The translations under genes were made by a program, and so were the position numbers. A stretch of 64,000 nt of DNA, from contig NZ_SMGQ01000001.1 in the NCBI RefSeq assembly GCF_004339095.1, forward strand, positions 1 through 64,000, in the 5' to 3' direction. The stretch comes from Natranaerovirga hydrolytica (GTDB lineage: Bacteria > Bacillota > Clostridia > Lachnospirales > DSM-24629). The notes beneath the pieces were generated by a model. It had not been told where the DNA came from. It saw only the letters and a list, made by a program, of their open reading frames with translations, and ran no database searches. Shown here in pieces: positions 1 through 8,616 of the stretch; the stretch's first letter is position 1; every line of letters begins with the position of its first letter.

Positions 1-17
1 GAGTCCCTTCTGGGTCG
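1..17 (+). tRNA. 3' end of a truncated tRNA, possibly tRNA-Asp
   Basis: The first 17 bases read as the end of a T-loop (GAGT), a T-stem 3' strand, an acceptor 3' strand CTGGGTC and a G discriminator base. A complete tRNA-Val follows 4 bases later, so this is probably the last part of another gene in the cluster. A G discriminator fits Asp, Asn or Trp; Asp next to Val is a common clostridial order. The anticodon lies outside the window, so identity is a guess. Confidence 0.55.
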
Positions 18-21
18 TTTA

Positions 22-94
22 GGGCGCATAGCTCAGCTGGGAGAGCACCTGCCTTACAAGCAGGGGGTCACAGGTTCGAGCCCTGTTGCGCCCA
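22..94 (+). tRNA. tRNA-Val (anticodon TAC)
   Basis: A full cloverleaf can be drawn: acceptor GGGCGCA pairs with TGCGCCC, the anticodon stem is CCTGC/GCAGG with loop CTTACAA, and the T-arm carries GGTTCGAGCC. The anticodon TAC reads GTA. The discriminator is A and no CCA is encoded, as for all tRNAs in this cluster, so CCA must be added by a nucleotidyltransferase. Confidence 0.97.
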
Positions 95-167
95 TTAAAT
101 TCTAGTTCCTCTATGGGAGGACATTATATAGATTTATTAAATATAATTTTTTAAATCAAGTGAATAC

Positions 168-240
168 GCCGACGTGGCTCAATTGGCAGAGCAGCTGACT
201 TGTAATCAGCAGGTTATCGGTTCAAGTCCGATCGTCGGCT
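168..240 (+). tRNA. tRNA-Thr (anticodon TGT)
   Basis: Acceptor GCCGACG pairs with CGTCGGC, and the anticodon stem GCTGA/TCAGC encloses loop CTTGTAA, giving anticodon TGT. The T-arm GGTTCAAGTCC is canonical. The 73-base gap from tRNA-Val contains no recognisable gene. Confidence 0.97.
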
Positions 241-245
241 TTTTT

Positions 246-327
246 GGAGGGGTTCCCGAGTGGCCAAAGGGGGCAGACTGTAAATCTGTTGTTTCTGACT
301 TCGAAGGTTCGAATCCTTCTCCCTCCA
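246..327 (+). tRNA. tRNA-Tyr (anticodon GTA)
   Basis: This is a class II tRNA of 82 bases with a long variable arm, as expected for bacterial tRNA-Tyr. Acceptor GGAGGGG pairs with TCCCTCC with one G-T wobble. The anticodon loop CTGTAAA gives anticodon GTA. It lies only 5 bases after tRNA-Thr. Confidence 0.97.
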
Positions 328-334
328 CTTATAG

Positions 335-408
<74 letters not shown>

Positions 409-422
409 TTTTAAGCACCAAT

Positions 423-495
<73 letters not shown>

Positions 496-501
496 CTTTA
501 T

Positions 502-574
502 GGGCTACTAGCTCAGCTGGTAGAGCACTGGACTTTTAATCCAGGTGTCCCGGGTTCGAGCCCCGGGTGGCTCA
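502..574 (+). tRNA. tRNA-Lys (anticodon TTT)
   Basis: Acceptor GGGCTAC pairs with GTGGCTC with two wobble pairs. The anticodon stem TGGA/TCCA encloses loop CTTTTAA, anticodon TTT. It is the last tRNA of the cluster and is followed by an intrinsic terminator 9 bases downstream. Confidence 0.97.
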
Positions 575-582
575 TATTTTTA

Positions 583-612
583 AGAAAAGACCTAACAGGG
601 TCTTTTTTTTGT
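583..612 (+). terminator. Intrinsic terminator of the tRNA operon
   Basis: AAAAGACC and GGTCTTTT form a stem around a 6-base loop, followed by a run of T. It sits directly behind tRNA-Lys. Confidence 0.9.
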
Positions 613-615
613 TGT

Positions 616-724
616 TTAATATGAAAGTATTATTCTCAAACTTGCTTGCAAGGATTTGAGTATAATACTTTCATTGAAACCTTGTGCCTGTAGCGTAGCG
701 GAAGGCATGTTGCAAGGTTAATAT
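616..724 (+). repeat. Two-hairpin dispersed repeat, unit A
   Basis: The unit is bounded by TTAATAT at both ends. Hairpin 1 has arms GAAAGTATTAT and ATAATACTTTC around an inner CTTGC/GCAAG stem. Hairpin 2 pairs AACCTTG with CAAGGTT and GTGCCT with AGGCAT. It runs straight into unit B, sharing the boundary TTAATAT. The whole 575-918 gap holds only the terminator and units A and B. Confidence 0.9.
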
Positions 725-825
725 GAAAGTCTAATTTGCAAACTTATTCGTAAGGATTTGGAAATTGGACTTTCAGCGAAACTTGTGTCTCTTACGCCAG
801 TAAGAGGCATAAGGTGAGTTAATAT
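718..825 (+). repeat. Two-hairpin dispersed repeat, unit B
   Basis: Hairpin 1 has arms GAAAGTCTAATTT and GAAATTGGACTTTC with inner CTTAT/GTAAG. Hairpin 2 pairs CTCTTAC with GTAAGAG. Arm sequences differ from unit A on both sides of the stem, so the fold is kept while the sequence changes. TTAATAT bounds it on both sides. Confidence 0.88.
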
Positions 826-918
826 AGTGCTTGTAAAATAAAAATATCATAAGGTAGATTTTTTTGGAGATAAATAGTAGTATATAGATGAGTAGAATTA
901 AGAAGAAAGGATGGGACT

Positions 919-1887
919 ATGGAATTAAACGATATACAAGTTTTGGTTGAAAATATAAGAAAAAACATAAAAAAAGTGATTGTGGGAAAAGATGATATAA
1001 TTGATTTGCTATTGATTGCATTAATATCTTCAAGTCATGTACTAATTGAAGATGTTCCAGGAACAGGAAAAACATTACTAGCAAAGTCTTTGGCAAAATC
1101 TTTGGAGTGTCATTTTAAAAGAATACAATTTACGCCAGATTTATTACCATCAGATATAACAGGTGTTAATTTTTATAATCAAAAAAAAGGTGAATTTCAG
1201 TTTAGACAAGGTCCAATCTTTACCAATATATTATTGGCAGATGAAATTAATAGAGCAACACCAAGAACTCAATCCAGTTTATTAGAAGCCATGGAAGAAA
1301 GACAAGTAACTATTGATGGCGAAACAATTCATTTAAGCTGGCCATTTATGGTGTTAGCCACCCAAAATCCAGTAGAGAGCTCAGGAACCTTTCCATTACC
1401 TGAAGCACAGCTAGACAGATTTTTATTTAAGATAAAAATGGGATACCCTTCATTTAATGAAGGCGTTGATATCCTAAAAAGATTTAAGGAGTCAAATCCA
1501 CTTATAGATATTAAAAGTGTAGCTAAAGTAGAAGAAATTAATAGAGCCAGTGAACTGTATTCAAAAGTTTATATTGCTGAAGATGTATTAAATTACATTG
1601 GTTCAATAACAGAAGCAACTAGAAGACATAGTGATATTATACTAGGCGTAAGCCCAAGAGGTAGCCAAGCTTTATTAAAAGCAAGTTTATTGTACGCCAT
1701 ATTACAAGGAAGAGACTATGTTATACCCGATGATATTAAAGCACTAGCAAAGCCAGTATTGGCTCATAGAATCATCCTTAAAAGAACATTACAGATAGAA
1801 GAAAAGGAATCAGAGCATATTATAGGCAGCATATTAAAAACGGTTGTTGTTCCAACAGAAGATAAATTATCTAAAAGGAATGGTTAA
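919..1887 (+). CDS. MoxR-family AAA+ ATPase
   Basis: This 322-residue protein is a MoxR-type AAA+ ATPase, thought to act as a chaperone that matures or assembles partner proteins. Walker A (DVPGTGKT, residues 45-52), Walker B (ILLADE, 104-109), a sensor segment ATQNP (147-151) and an arginine-rich C-terminal lid are all present, and length is normal. The start ATG is preceded by AAGAAAGGA at good spacing. It is followed 3 bases later by a DUF58 protein and then a DUF4129-like membrane protein. That is the usual MoxR/DUF58 operon, except that the transglutaminase gene often found at the end is missing. The client protein is unknown. Confidence 0.93.
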   Translation: MELNDIQVLVENIRKNIKKVIVGKDDIIDLLLIALISSSHVLIEDVPGTGKTLLAKSLAKSLECHFKRIQFTPDLLPSDITGVNFYNQKKGEFQFRQGPIFTNILLADEINRATPRTQSSLLEAMEERQVTIDGETIHLSWPFMVLATQNPVESSGTFPLPEAQLDRFLFKIKMGYPSFNEGVDILKRFKESNPLIDIKSVAKVEEINRASELYSKVYIAEDVLNYIGSITEATRRHSDIILGVSPRGSQALLKASLLYAILQGRDYVIPDDIKALAKPVLAHRIILKRTLQIEEKESEHIIGSILKTVVVPTEDKLSKRNG

Positions 1888-1890
1888 ATA

Positions 1891-2952
1891 ATGTGGATAC
1901 AGTGGTTATTTATAATAACGATCTTATTTTTAATAATCCAGAATAGCATAATTAAAAAATGGGCTCTAAAAAAAATAGATTACAATAGACAGTTTAGTAA
2001 AGACAAAGTGCATGTCGGTGAAAATTTAAAAATGATTGAAGAAATATCTAATAATAAGATATTACCCGTTCCTTGGATTAAAGTAGAAACTAAGATAGAC
2101 AAAACCATTTTATTTGGAAAAGAAGAAAACAGAGTCATAAATAATGAAACCTATCACAGCAGTATATTTAGCTTATTACCTTATATAAAGATAAAAAGAA
2201 AGTATAATATTACACCTACAAAAAGAGGCTATTATAAAATGAATACCCTATCATTAACTTGTGGTGATTTCTTTTCAGTTGGAAAAATAAATTATTTGGA
2301 TCTAGAAGTAGATGCTAATTTATTGGTTTATCCAGAACTGGTGCCTTTAAAAGAAATTACTTTGCCTTCCCATAGTTGGAAAGGAGATATAATCGTTAGG
2401 CGGTGGATTATGGAAGATCCTTTTATGATCAGGGGAATAAGACCTTATGATTATAATGATGCTATGAAAGGCATTAGTTGGCTAGCAACAGCAAAAACAG
2501 GAGAATTGCAAGTGAATCAATATGATTTTACAGCGGACAGTCATCTTATGATTCTATTAAACGTAGATATTCGATCAGGGCAATGGGAAGAAACAGAGAA
2601 CAAAGATATCATTGAAAAAGGTATTTCCTATGGTGCTTCAATTGCTAATTATTCATTATCCCAAGGCATTAATACAGGCTTTGGAACCAATGGTCAAGTC
2701 GTAGAAGGAGATAACTATTTTTATATAAAGCCCAGAGGTAATAGAAATCAGTTATTGTATATATATGAAACCATGGCAAAGCTAAAAATCAAGAGACAGA
2801 TTACCTTTCATACACTTTTAGAAGAAGAAAATAAAAAAAATACTTATAATATGGATTATTTATTAATTACGGCTTACTTAGATGAGAGGATGCAACTAGA
2901 AATAGATAATCTAAGATTAAAAGGCAATACAGTTGAAATTTTATATGTATAA
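1891..2952 (+). CDS. DUF58 domain membrane protein
   Basis: This 353-residue protein has one N-terminal membrane helix (about residues 3-19) and the DUF58 core. The family signature RGIRPYDYNDAMKGISW lies near residues 181-197, ahead of a vWA-like segment. DUF58 proteins are encoded with MoxR ATPases and may be scaffolds or clients of them; the cellular role is not established. The start lies 3 bases after moxR with AAAGGAATGG as ribosome site, so the two are co-transcribed. Its stop codon TAA is the first part of a degenerate repeat unit (C), which separates it from the third gene of the operon. Confidence 0.9.
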   Translation: MWIQWLFIITILFLIIQNSIIKKWALKKIDYNRQFSKDKVHVGENLKMIEEISNNKILPVPWIKVETKIDKTILFGKEENRVINNETYHSSIFSLLPYIKIKRKYNITPTKRGYYKMNTLSLTCGDFFSVGKINYLDLEVDANLLVYPELVPLKEITLPSHSWKGDIIVRRWIMEDPFMIRGIRPYDYNDAMKGISWLATAKTGELQVNQYDFTADSHLMILLNVDIRSGQWEETENKDIIEKGISYGASIANYSLSQGINTGFGTNGQVVEGDNYFYIKPRGNRNQLLYIYETMAKLKIKRQITFHTLLEEENKKNTYNMDYLLITAYLDERMQLEIDNLRLKGNTVEILYV

Positions 2953-3013
2953 TATGAAATTAATACTTTCAACGAAACTTGTGTCTCTTAGACTAGTAAG
3001 AGGCTTATATGAG
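2949..3013 (+). repeat. Shortened two-hairpin repeat, unit C, inside an operon
   Basis: AATATGAAA, then CTTTCAACGAAACTTGTGTC, then CTCTTA/TAAGAG match unit B, but most of hairpin 1 is missing (GAAA...TTTC only). Hairpin 2 is retained. The repeat contributes the TAA stop of the DUF58 gene and lies just before the ribosome site of the next gene. Confidence 0.7.
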
Positions 3014-3041
3014 TACCCTTATAAAATGGAGGGCGTTATTT

Positions 3042-4334
3042 ATGAAATTATTTTTAAAAAGTGCATTACAAGGGTTGGTAGAAATTATTTTATTTCTTCC
3101 AGTATTAGTGATTATAGGTATTAATATGGTTTCTACAGATTATATATTTGTATGGTTATTAAACTTATTATTATTTTATATACTAGGCATAACAACGAAA
3201 CTCATTATGAGAAGAAAAAATAAGTACACATATGTTTTAATAGGTTTTATAGTGGCGTTGGTTTTTAATCAGATATTTTACCAACAAATACATTTATTAA
3301 TAAATTTGATTAATACACTTTTGTTTATATTTTGTTATGATAGAGGTGTGAAATTTGTAGACAATACTTGGGAATATAGCTTACCCAGTTATTTATACGC
3401 ACTCAGTATTATTTTATATACAATTTTTGTCTTCTTTTATTACAATACAGAAGGTTTAAGAAACTATTTTGAAATGATTCAAATAGCGGGAGTGATTGCC
3501 TTAATTGTTTCTTTACTAAGGATTAACTATCTAGAGGTGAAAAATGTAGCCAGTGAAGAAAATCAAATAAGAAAGATCCCAAAATCCTACACAAGAAATA
3601 ACTTATTATTTGCAACCATAGGTGTTATTATCATTATAAGCATAACCAGCTTTAATTATATAAGAAGTTTTATTTATTGGACCATGACTACATTAGGGCA
3701 TTTTTTAGTATATATTTTTAGTTTTTTTGCAGATATATTATCAACGCATTCAAGGGATAGAATACTTTATGAAGAAATAGAATATGGAAATGAAGCACTT
3801 TACACCCAAAATGTAGTAGATAGAATCATTAATATTATTTTGACTTTATTGGCATATATATCCCTTATTATAACCGTCATTGTTTTCGTAAGAATAATTT
3901 ATTTGGGTATAAAAAAATTAATAAAAGAGACCATTAAACTTATCAAATTACTAAAAAGTAAACAAGATGAAACTTATCTGTATGAAGAAGAAAAAGAACA
4001 AATGGTAACATTTGAAAATATTAAAGAAAAATACAAAGAAGATATAAAGAATTGGTTAGAAAAAAAATTAATAAAAGAGCCTAGATGGGAAGATTTCCAA
4101 ACCAATCAGGAAAAAATAAGGTTTTTATACCAAGCCATGCTATTGAATCAAATGCGTAAAGGGTATAAACATCAACCTAATTTAACCCCTAATGAAACAT
4201 GCAATGAATTGATCATTAGAAAAATGGATGATGTTTCACACCAATTAATAGAGGCGTACAATAAAGCTAGATACAGCAATAAAGCAATATCCTATGAGGT
4301 TATTCAAGAAGAAAGAAAAAAGATATTTCCTTAG
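3042..4334 (+). CDS. Multi-pass membrane protein with DUF4129-like C-terminus
   Basis: This 430-residue protein has about seven to eight hydrophobic helices in two groups, then a charged cytoplasmic tail. The tail ends in a segment (RFLYQAML, then NLTPNETCNEL, about residues 365-400) resembling DUF4129, the domain fused to transglutaminases next to MoxR/DUF58. No transglutaminase Cys-His-Asp core is present. I chose the ATG at 3042 over one at 3009 because GGAGGG lies 8 bases ahead of it, whereas the upstream ATG falls inside repeat unit C. It ends one base before the stop codon of the oppositely oriented gene, leaving no room for a terminator. Confidence 0.8.
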   Translation: MKLFLKSALQGLVEIILFLPVLVIIGINMVSTDYIFVWLLNLLLFYILGITTKLIMRRKNKYTYVLIGFIVALVFNQIFYQQIHLLINLINTLLFIFCYDRGVKFVDNTWEYSLPSYLYALSIILYTIFVFFYYNTEGLRNYFEMIQIAGVIALIVSLLRINYLEVKNVASEENQIRKIPKSYTRNNLLFATIGVIIIISITSFNYIRSFIYWTMTTLGHFLVYIFSFFADILSTHSRDRILYEEIEYGNEALYTQNVVDRIINIILTLLAYISLIITVIVFVRIIYLGIKKLIKETIKLIKLLKSKQDETYLYEEEKEQMVTFENIKEKYKEDIKNWLEKKLIKEPRWEDFQTNQEKIRFLYQAMLLNQMRKGYKHQPNLTPNETCNELIIRKMDDVSHQLIEAYNKARYSNKAISYEVIQEERKKIFP

Positions 4335-4335
4335 A

Positions 4336-6240
4336 CTAAAATAAATTTATAAAATTGTCATAATCAATAAAATCCTTATCTAGCGTATAAGTCGTACAGT
4401 ATGTATTGCTTTCTTTAGAAAATGTTTCAACCCAAGGTAATTTTGAAGCTTCATTAGTAATAATAAAAATATTGCCGTTATCAATTGGAAATACTTTTGT
4501 GAATTGCTCTTTAAGATTATAATCAGTTGTAATAGGATTAAAAGCAACCTTTTTACCAGTATAAATATGAATAACATATAATTCTAAAGAAAAATCTTTT
4601 GCATCTTCAATCTCCCTTTTTAACGTACTAAGAAATTGTTTTGTATAATTAGGGCAGTAATTGTCCTTAATTGCTTCGGTATTTTTCAGTTGGTAAATAA
4701 TAGGTCCAATATGAGTAGCAATAGCATTAAAAGTAACGATATTTTCTTCAGTTACAATAGCATTATTCTTATTTCTTAAAATAGCAAAAAACCCCATCAA
4801 TTCAAGGTTTTCTTTTCCATTAATATAAACTGGAACAAGAATAACACCAGAAGGAGATAAGTTAAAAGAGTGTATGAGATCACGTGTAAAGTAGCTATAA
4901 ACTTTATCTTCCTTATACTCTATAATGGTATCACCTTCAAATAAAGGATTGAAACTAGAAAACATACCAATATTTAAGTTGTGATTTTCACCAATATTAA
5001 TACCATAAGCTATATTAAATGCACTATTACACTGATCATAGGTTGCAAAAAATCCCATCTCCACATCAAAGTGGATGGTTAAAGCACGCATAACCAGTTT
5101 GATAATATTTTGAGATGACTGGGCGCTATTAATGGTTTTAAGAAGGTTATTTAATTTTATTAGGTCATTGAGTTTATTATTAATAACATTTTTTTGTTTA
5201 TTAATCTCTTCAATATAAAAAGCATTATTAATAGCAACATATGTAGCTGAAGCAAGGCTTTCTACTAATTCGAAAATACTGGAATCATAGTCCTTATCGT
5301 TAACTTTTTTTCCTAAAGTAACAAATCCAACCAGTTGAGACGATTTTTTTAATAAGACAATGTAAGAAGGATTAATTTTATCAATGATTTCATTACCATT
5401 AAAAAACTTATTAACAAATAATCCTCTTAAAAAATCATTAGACATATCGACTAAAATAGGAAGATTATCTTCATCTATAGGTTTTTCATATAAAGTAATA
5501 TCTAAATTGGTAGTATATTCATTAACATCTTTATAACTGGTTAAATCATAATTTTCGCTAATAGGGTTCTTGATAAAAAATGTTGTAAAACGGCTTTGAG
5601 TTAACTCTGAAAAAATGCTTATTGCCAAATCATATAATTGTACCAAAGATCGTTCACTTAAAATAGCTTTCGTCGATTGATTAATTGCAAATAAATTAAA
5701 TATTTTTTCGTCTAACTTGCTTTTTGTATTTTCTAATGTTTGACTGCTAAAATAATGGGTTAACGAATTATAAAATAAATTCATTAATGCACAAGCTAAG
5801 TCATAATCTTCACTATGAAATGGGTATTCATCAGTTCTTTTGAGGGTAATAAAGCCATAGAATTTTTTGTCCATGACCAAAGGAATACAAAAATCAGGTG
5901 TATAAAGATTATAAATCTCATTAGGTAGTAAATCTACAATATGCTTTTTATATAACAAACCGGCATGAAAATATACAATTTTGTTATAGTCTTCGTTATA
6001 ACTAAAAGAAAAAGAGTGATGAATACCTTTTTGATGAGAAATTATGTATTCAGTTTGCTCTTCATTTAAACGCCACAAGACCATTTCACTAGGCTTTAAA
6101 AGGTCATTACAAAAATTAAAAGCATAATCTATAATTTGTCCCATATTAAATTTTTGAGAAAAAAATTCAATAGCGTCAAAAATTGACTCATAGTGTGTAT
6201 TGTCATTTGTGTTAGAAACATTTTCATTGCAAGTAGACAT
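4336..6240 (-). CDS. Multi-GAF-domain protein with degenerate GGDEF-like C-terminus
   Basis: This soluble protein of 634 residues appears to hold three GAF-like domains (roughly 30-165, 190-345, 375-520), each with the usual strand pattern ending in a hydrophobic G(F/L)(I/F)TL segment. Helical linkers separate them. Residues 520-634 follow the spacing of a GGDEF domain (Lxxxxxxxx-EIEDAKDFSLELYVIHI, later GNIFIITNE) but have no GG(D/E)EF motif, so cyclase activity is unlikely. The start ATG has AGGTG ahead of it. It lies 12 bases after the FapA gene, so the two form one leftward operon. A regulatory or sensory role is inferred. Confidence 0.7.
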   Translation of the reverse strand: MSTCNENVSNTNDNTHYESIFDAIEFFSQKFNMGQIIDYAFNFCNDLLKPSEMVLWRLNEEQTEYIISHQKGIHHSFSFSYNEDYNKIVYFHAGLLYKKHIVDLLPNEIYNLYTPDFCIPLVMDKKFYGFITLKRTDEYPFHSEDYDLACALMNLFYNSLTHYFSSQTLENTKSKLDEKIFNLFAINQSTKAILSERSLVQLYDLAISIFSELTQSRFTTFFIKNPISENYDLTSYKDVNEYTTNLDITLYEKPIDEDNLPILVDMSNDFLRGLFVNKFFNGNEIIDKINPSYIVLLKKSSQLVGFVTLGKKVNDKDYDSSIFELVESLASATYVAINNAFYIEEINKQKNVINNKLNDLIKLNNLLKTINSAQSSQNIIKLVMRALTIHFDVEMGFFATYDQCNSAFNIAYGINIGENHNLNIGMFSSFNPLFEGDTIIEYKEDKVYSYFTRDLIHSFNLSPSGVILVPVYINGKENLELMGFFAILRNKNNAIVTEENIVTFNAIATHIGPIIYQLKNTEAIKDNYCPNYTKQFLSTLKREIEDAKDFSLELYVIHIYTGKKVAFNPITTDYNLKEQFTKVFPIDNGNIFIITNEASKLPWVETFSKESNTYCTTYTLDKDFIDYDNFINLF

Positions 6241-6252
6241 TTTGTCACCTCA

Positions 6253-7848
6253 TTAAGCGTTATTTAACTGATTGTGTAGAACATAATAAGTTACAGGTGC
6301 TTTATATAAATTATTAAATTTCTTATTGTGTTTTTTGATATTCAAAGAAACGTTTGGATAAATGCATTTATTAGCTTTTACCTCACCGTCTCCCTTGCTT
6401 TGAAGATAAGATTTGTATTTTCTTCTTTTTTCTTCTAAAAGCTTGATTTGTTGAACCAATATCTCGTGCTTTCTTTCTAAATCATTATAAGCTCTTTGTT
6501 CTTTTTGATTAAGGTTATTTGGGCTATAAACGGCTAAGGACTGGCTCAAATAAAGTAATTTTTCCTTGACTTTATCAATAAGAATATTAAGATCATCGTA
6601 CTCTTTTTTATATTCGATTTTATTAAAACCTAAAACATTAATTGTTGTGGGAACTTCTGCACGATTACCAAACTCAGCAGCTTCAACACGTATATCTGCT
6701 TCAATATTACCACCAATAATTTTACTATTATAAGATTCTAGAATAACTTCTTTAGCTTTTATATCAGCATTCATAGCATAATATCCAATATTAACAGATC
6801 CTTTACAGATAATGGTGCAATCAGCAGCAAACTTAGTATACAAATCACCATTACAAATAATCTTGGCTTTATTTTTACCAGCAATACCACCCCGTATATA
6901 AATGCTACCTTCTCGACTTTCAATGCTATCAATACCACCTAGACCAAGATCTCCCATAACCTGAATGTTATTATCAGCCTTTACAGAGAAATTATCTTCA
7001 ATGGTATCAGATATTTCTACAAAGCCATCAAAGTCAATGTTACCGGTATGAAAGCTGACATTACCATCAATTTCTAAATAATTACAAACAGAAATCACAC
7101 CATCTTCATAAATAACAGCCCCTGCCTTACTAGCAACTAAAGTGGTTTTGGTATTGTCTTCATTAAGAATAGCATCAATGGTTTTTTTATCATAAGTAAG
7201 TTTCAATTGTTTGCCAGGTACTGGGGGAATATCCGTACCATAAACCGTTTTACCAGGTGTTCCCGGTGTAGGTTCTATACGTTCACCAAGCCAATCGTTT
7301 TTTTCTACTTTGTTAATTAAATTCATTTCATAATGATTCACATTGCCATCACTAAAGACTTCTGGTTTGACTTCTTTTACCTCATACAATGTAACTTGAG
7401 CGTCTTCACCAGTAACAGGTAAAGTACCCTCAGCGATGCAAATTTTTTCTAAAAAGGTTATTTTGTTTTCTAGGCCTTCTAATTTTAGCCCATAAACAAT
7501 ATCTTTGTTTTTACAAAAAGCTAATATAAGATCCACTAACTCATCTTTTCTAAACTGCTTAAATTCATCCTCAGTTAAGTTAATAAAAGCAAACGCTTTT
7601 AATTGATCGTTGCTAACAGAAACTTCTACAACAGGTCTATATTCTCCGATTTCAATATAAATGTGGCTACCTTCTTCTAAAGTTTTTTTAAGGGCTATAA
7701 AATTAGTTACTTTAACCCGAGGGAAATCTATCAGCAAATCATTAAATGCTGTGATCGGAAAATGACCCTTAAAAACTTTTATAAAAACTTTATTGTCTTT
7801 AACAATAAGTTCAATGCTATCATTTGAAAAAATCTTATTGCTTATCAA
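6253..7848 (-). CDS. FapA (DUF342) family protein, TTG start
   Basis: This 531-residue protein has the FapA architecture: an N-terminal domain, a central right-handed beta-helix of repeated short strands (GNVSFHTGNIDFDGFVEI, then GGIAGKNKAKIICNG and so on, about residues 255-400), and a C-terminal coiled coil (about 400-490). Members occur in many Firmicutes and in Vibrio; biochemical function is not settled. The start is TTG at 7848, because GGAGGAG lies 5-6 bases ahead and no ATG is near. It is the first gene of the two-gene operon with the GAF protein. Confidence 0.88.
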   Translation of the reverse strand: MISNKIFSNDSIELIVKDNKVFIKVFKGHFPITAFNDLLIDFPRVKVTNFIALKKTLEEGSHIYIEIGEYRPVVEVSVSNDQLKAFAFINLTEDEFKQFRKDELVDLILAFCKNKDIVYGLKLEGLENKITFLEKICIAEGTLPVTGEDAQVTLYEVKEVKPEVFSDGNVNHYEMNLINKVEKNDWLGERIEPTPGTPGKTVYGTDIPPVPGKQLKLTYDKKTIDAILNEDNTKTTLVASKAGAVIYEDGVISVCNYLEIDGNVSFHTGNIDFDGFVEISDTIEDNFSVKADNNIQVMGDLGLGGIDSIESREGSIYIRGGIAGKNKAKIICNGDLYTKFAADCTIICKGSVNIGYYAMNADIKAKEVILESYNSKIIGGNIEADIRVEAAEFGNRAEVPTTINVLGFNKIEYKKEYDDLNILIDKVKEKLLYLSQSLAVYSPNNLNQKEQRAYNDLERKHEILVQQIKLLEEKRRKYKSYLQSKGDGEVKANKCIYPNVSLNIKKHNKKFNNLYKAPVTYYVLHNQLNNA

Positions 7849-7860
7849 AAAATCTCCTCC

Positions 7861-8184
7861 TCAATCATGAATTATATACTTATCTATATAATATAGGAAA
7901 GAGAGACTCATTTACAAGAAAGTAATTATACCTATATAAAATTAAGCACATATGAGCATTTATAAAATAGTAAGCCCATAAAAATTAAATTTGTTACTTT
8001 AATGAAATTCAAAAGCTAGAAAAAGTATTATATAATAAAAATGTATAAGTCTCCGTAAAACTATTTAAACATAAAAGTTACTATCACTAAAATTTTATCA
8101 TATAAATAAAAATTAAACAAACTTTTTGCATAAAAAGTTCTAAATAAGATGGATAGAGAATACAATAAAATAAAAAATAAATTC
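7861..8184. other. AT-rich intergenic region without recognisable genes
   Basis: Between the FapA start and the promoter at 8185 I see no open frame with a ribosome site and no clear hairpin. It should contain the leftward promoter of the fapA-type operon, but no confident -35/-10 pair was found. Confidence 0.5.
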
Positions 8185-8213
8185 TTGACAAATAAAAATA
8201 AGTTAAGTATAAT
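8185..8213 (+). promoter_or_regulatory. Consensus SigA promoter upstream of glnB
   Basis: TTGACA, a 17-base spacer and TATAAT are all exact consensus. The start point would be about 8220, only some 17 bases before a strong hairpin, so the first product may be a short RNA rather than the glnB message. Confidence 0.88.
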
Positions 8214-8236
8214 AACAACATAATTTAAATTTTCGT

Positions 8237-8290
8237 AGACAAAGAGGTCTACATACTCCGTGGTCGGAGTGTGTAGGCCTCTTTTTGTCT
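8237..8290 (+). terminator. Strong hairpin/terminator just behind the promoter; possible small RNA or attenuator
   Basis: AGACAAAGAGG...CTACA.ACTCC pairs almost perfectly with GGAGT.TGTAGGCCTC, with the loop near GTGGTC, followed by TTTTTGTCT. Together with the promoter at 8185 it would define an RNA of about 65-70 bases. It could equally attenuate transcription into glnB-amtB 330 bases downstream. Confidence 0.75.
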
Positions 8291-8298
8291 ATTTGAAT

Positions 8299-8408
8299 TT
8301 AATATGAAAGTCTAATTTGAAAACTTACTCGTAAGGATTTGGAAATTAGACTTTCATTGATAACCTGTTTAGCTACTGTTTTTTTCACTACATTGGGCAG
8401 GTTAATAT
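8299..8408 (+). repeat. Two-hairpin dispersed repeat, unit D
   Basis: Hairpin 1 is a perfect GAAAGTCTAATTT / AAATTAGACTTTC stem with inner CTTAC/GTAAG. Hairpin 2 has outer arms AACCTG/CAGGTT but a T-rich loop unlike the other units. TTAATAT bounds both ends and is shared with unit E. Confidence 0.9.
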
Positions 8409-8510
8409 GAAAGTCTAATTTGAAAACTTACTCGTAAGGATTTGGAAATTAGAATTTCATTGAAACCTTGTGCCTGTAGCGTAGCGGAAGGCATGTTGCA
8501 AGGTTAATAT
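8402..8510 (+). repeat. Two-hairpin dispersed repeat, unit E
   Basis: Hairpin 1 matches unit D with one arm mismatch (GAATTTC for GACTTTC). The second half, from ATTGAAACC to GGTTAATAT (about 52 bases), is identical to unit A, 7.8 kb away. TTAATAT bounds both ends. Confidence 0.9.
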
Positions 8511-8531
8511 TAGAAAATTTATTATAGTAAA

Positions 8532-8547
8532 AAACTTGCGCAAGTTT
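8532..8547. promoter_or_regulatory. Perfect 16-base palindrome upstream of glnB
   Basis: AAACTTGCGCAAGTTT is fully self-complementary and lies about 70 bases before the glnB start. TTGCGC within it, 15 bases from TATAAC, could be a weak promoter, so the palindrome may be an operator. No regulator was identified. Confidence 0.5.
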
Positions 8548-8616
8548 AAATAAATTTATAACAACATTTATTTCTATATAAAAGAAGTAAATGAATCTAT
8601 GCTGGGAGGCGTTCAT

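Noticed and set aside
3042-4334. Transglutaminase gene in the MoxR/DUF58 operon
   Set aside because: Only a DUF4129-like tail is present; no Cys-His-Asp transglutaminase core was found.
8237-8290. ANTAR-type antitermination hairpin at the glnB leader
   Set aside because: ANTAR sites need two small hairpins whose six-base loops carry A first and G fourth; here there is one long stem and the loop GTGGTC starts with G.
8000-8600. Insertion sequence carrying the two-hairpin repeats
   Set aside because: No transposase frame lies near any unit; the repeats are reported as repeats only.
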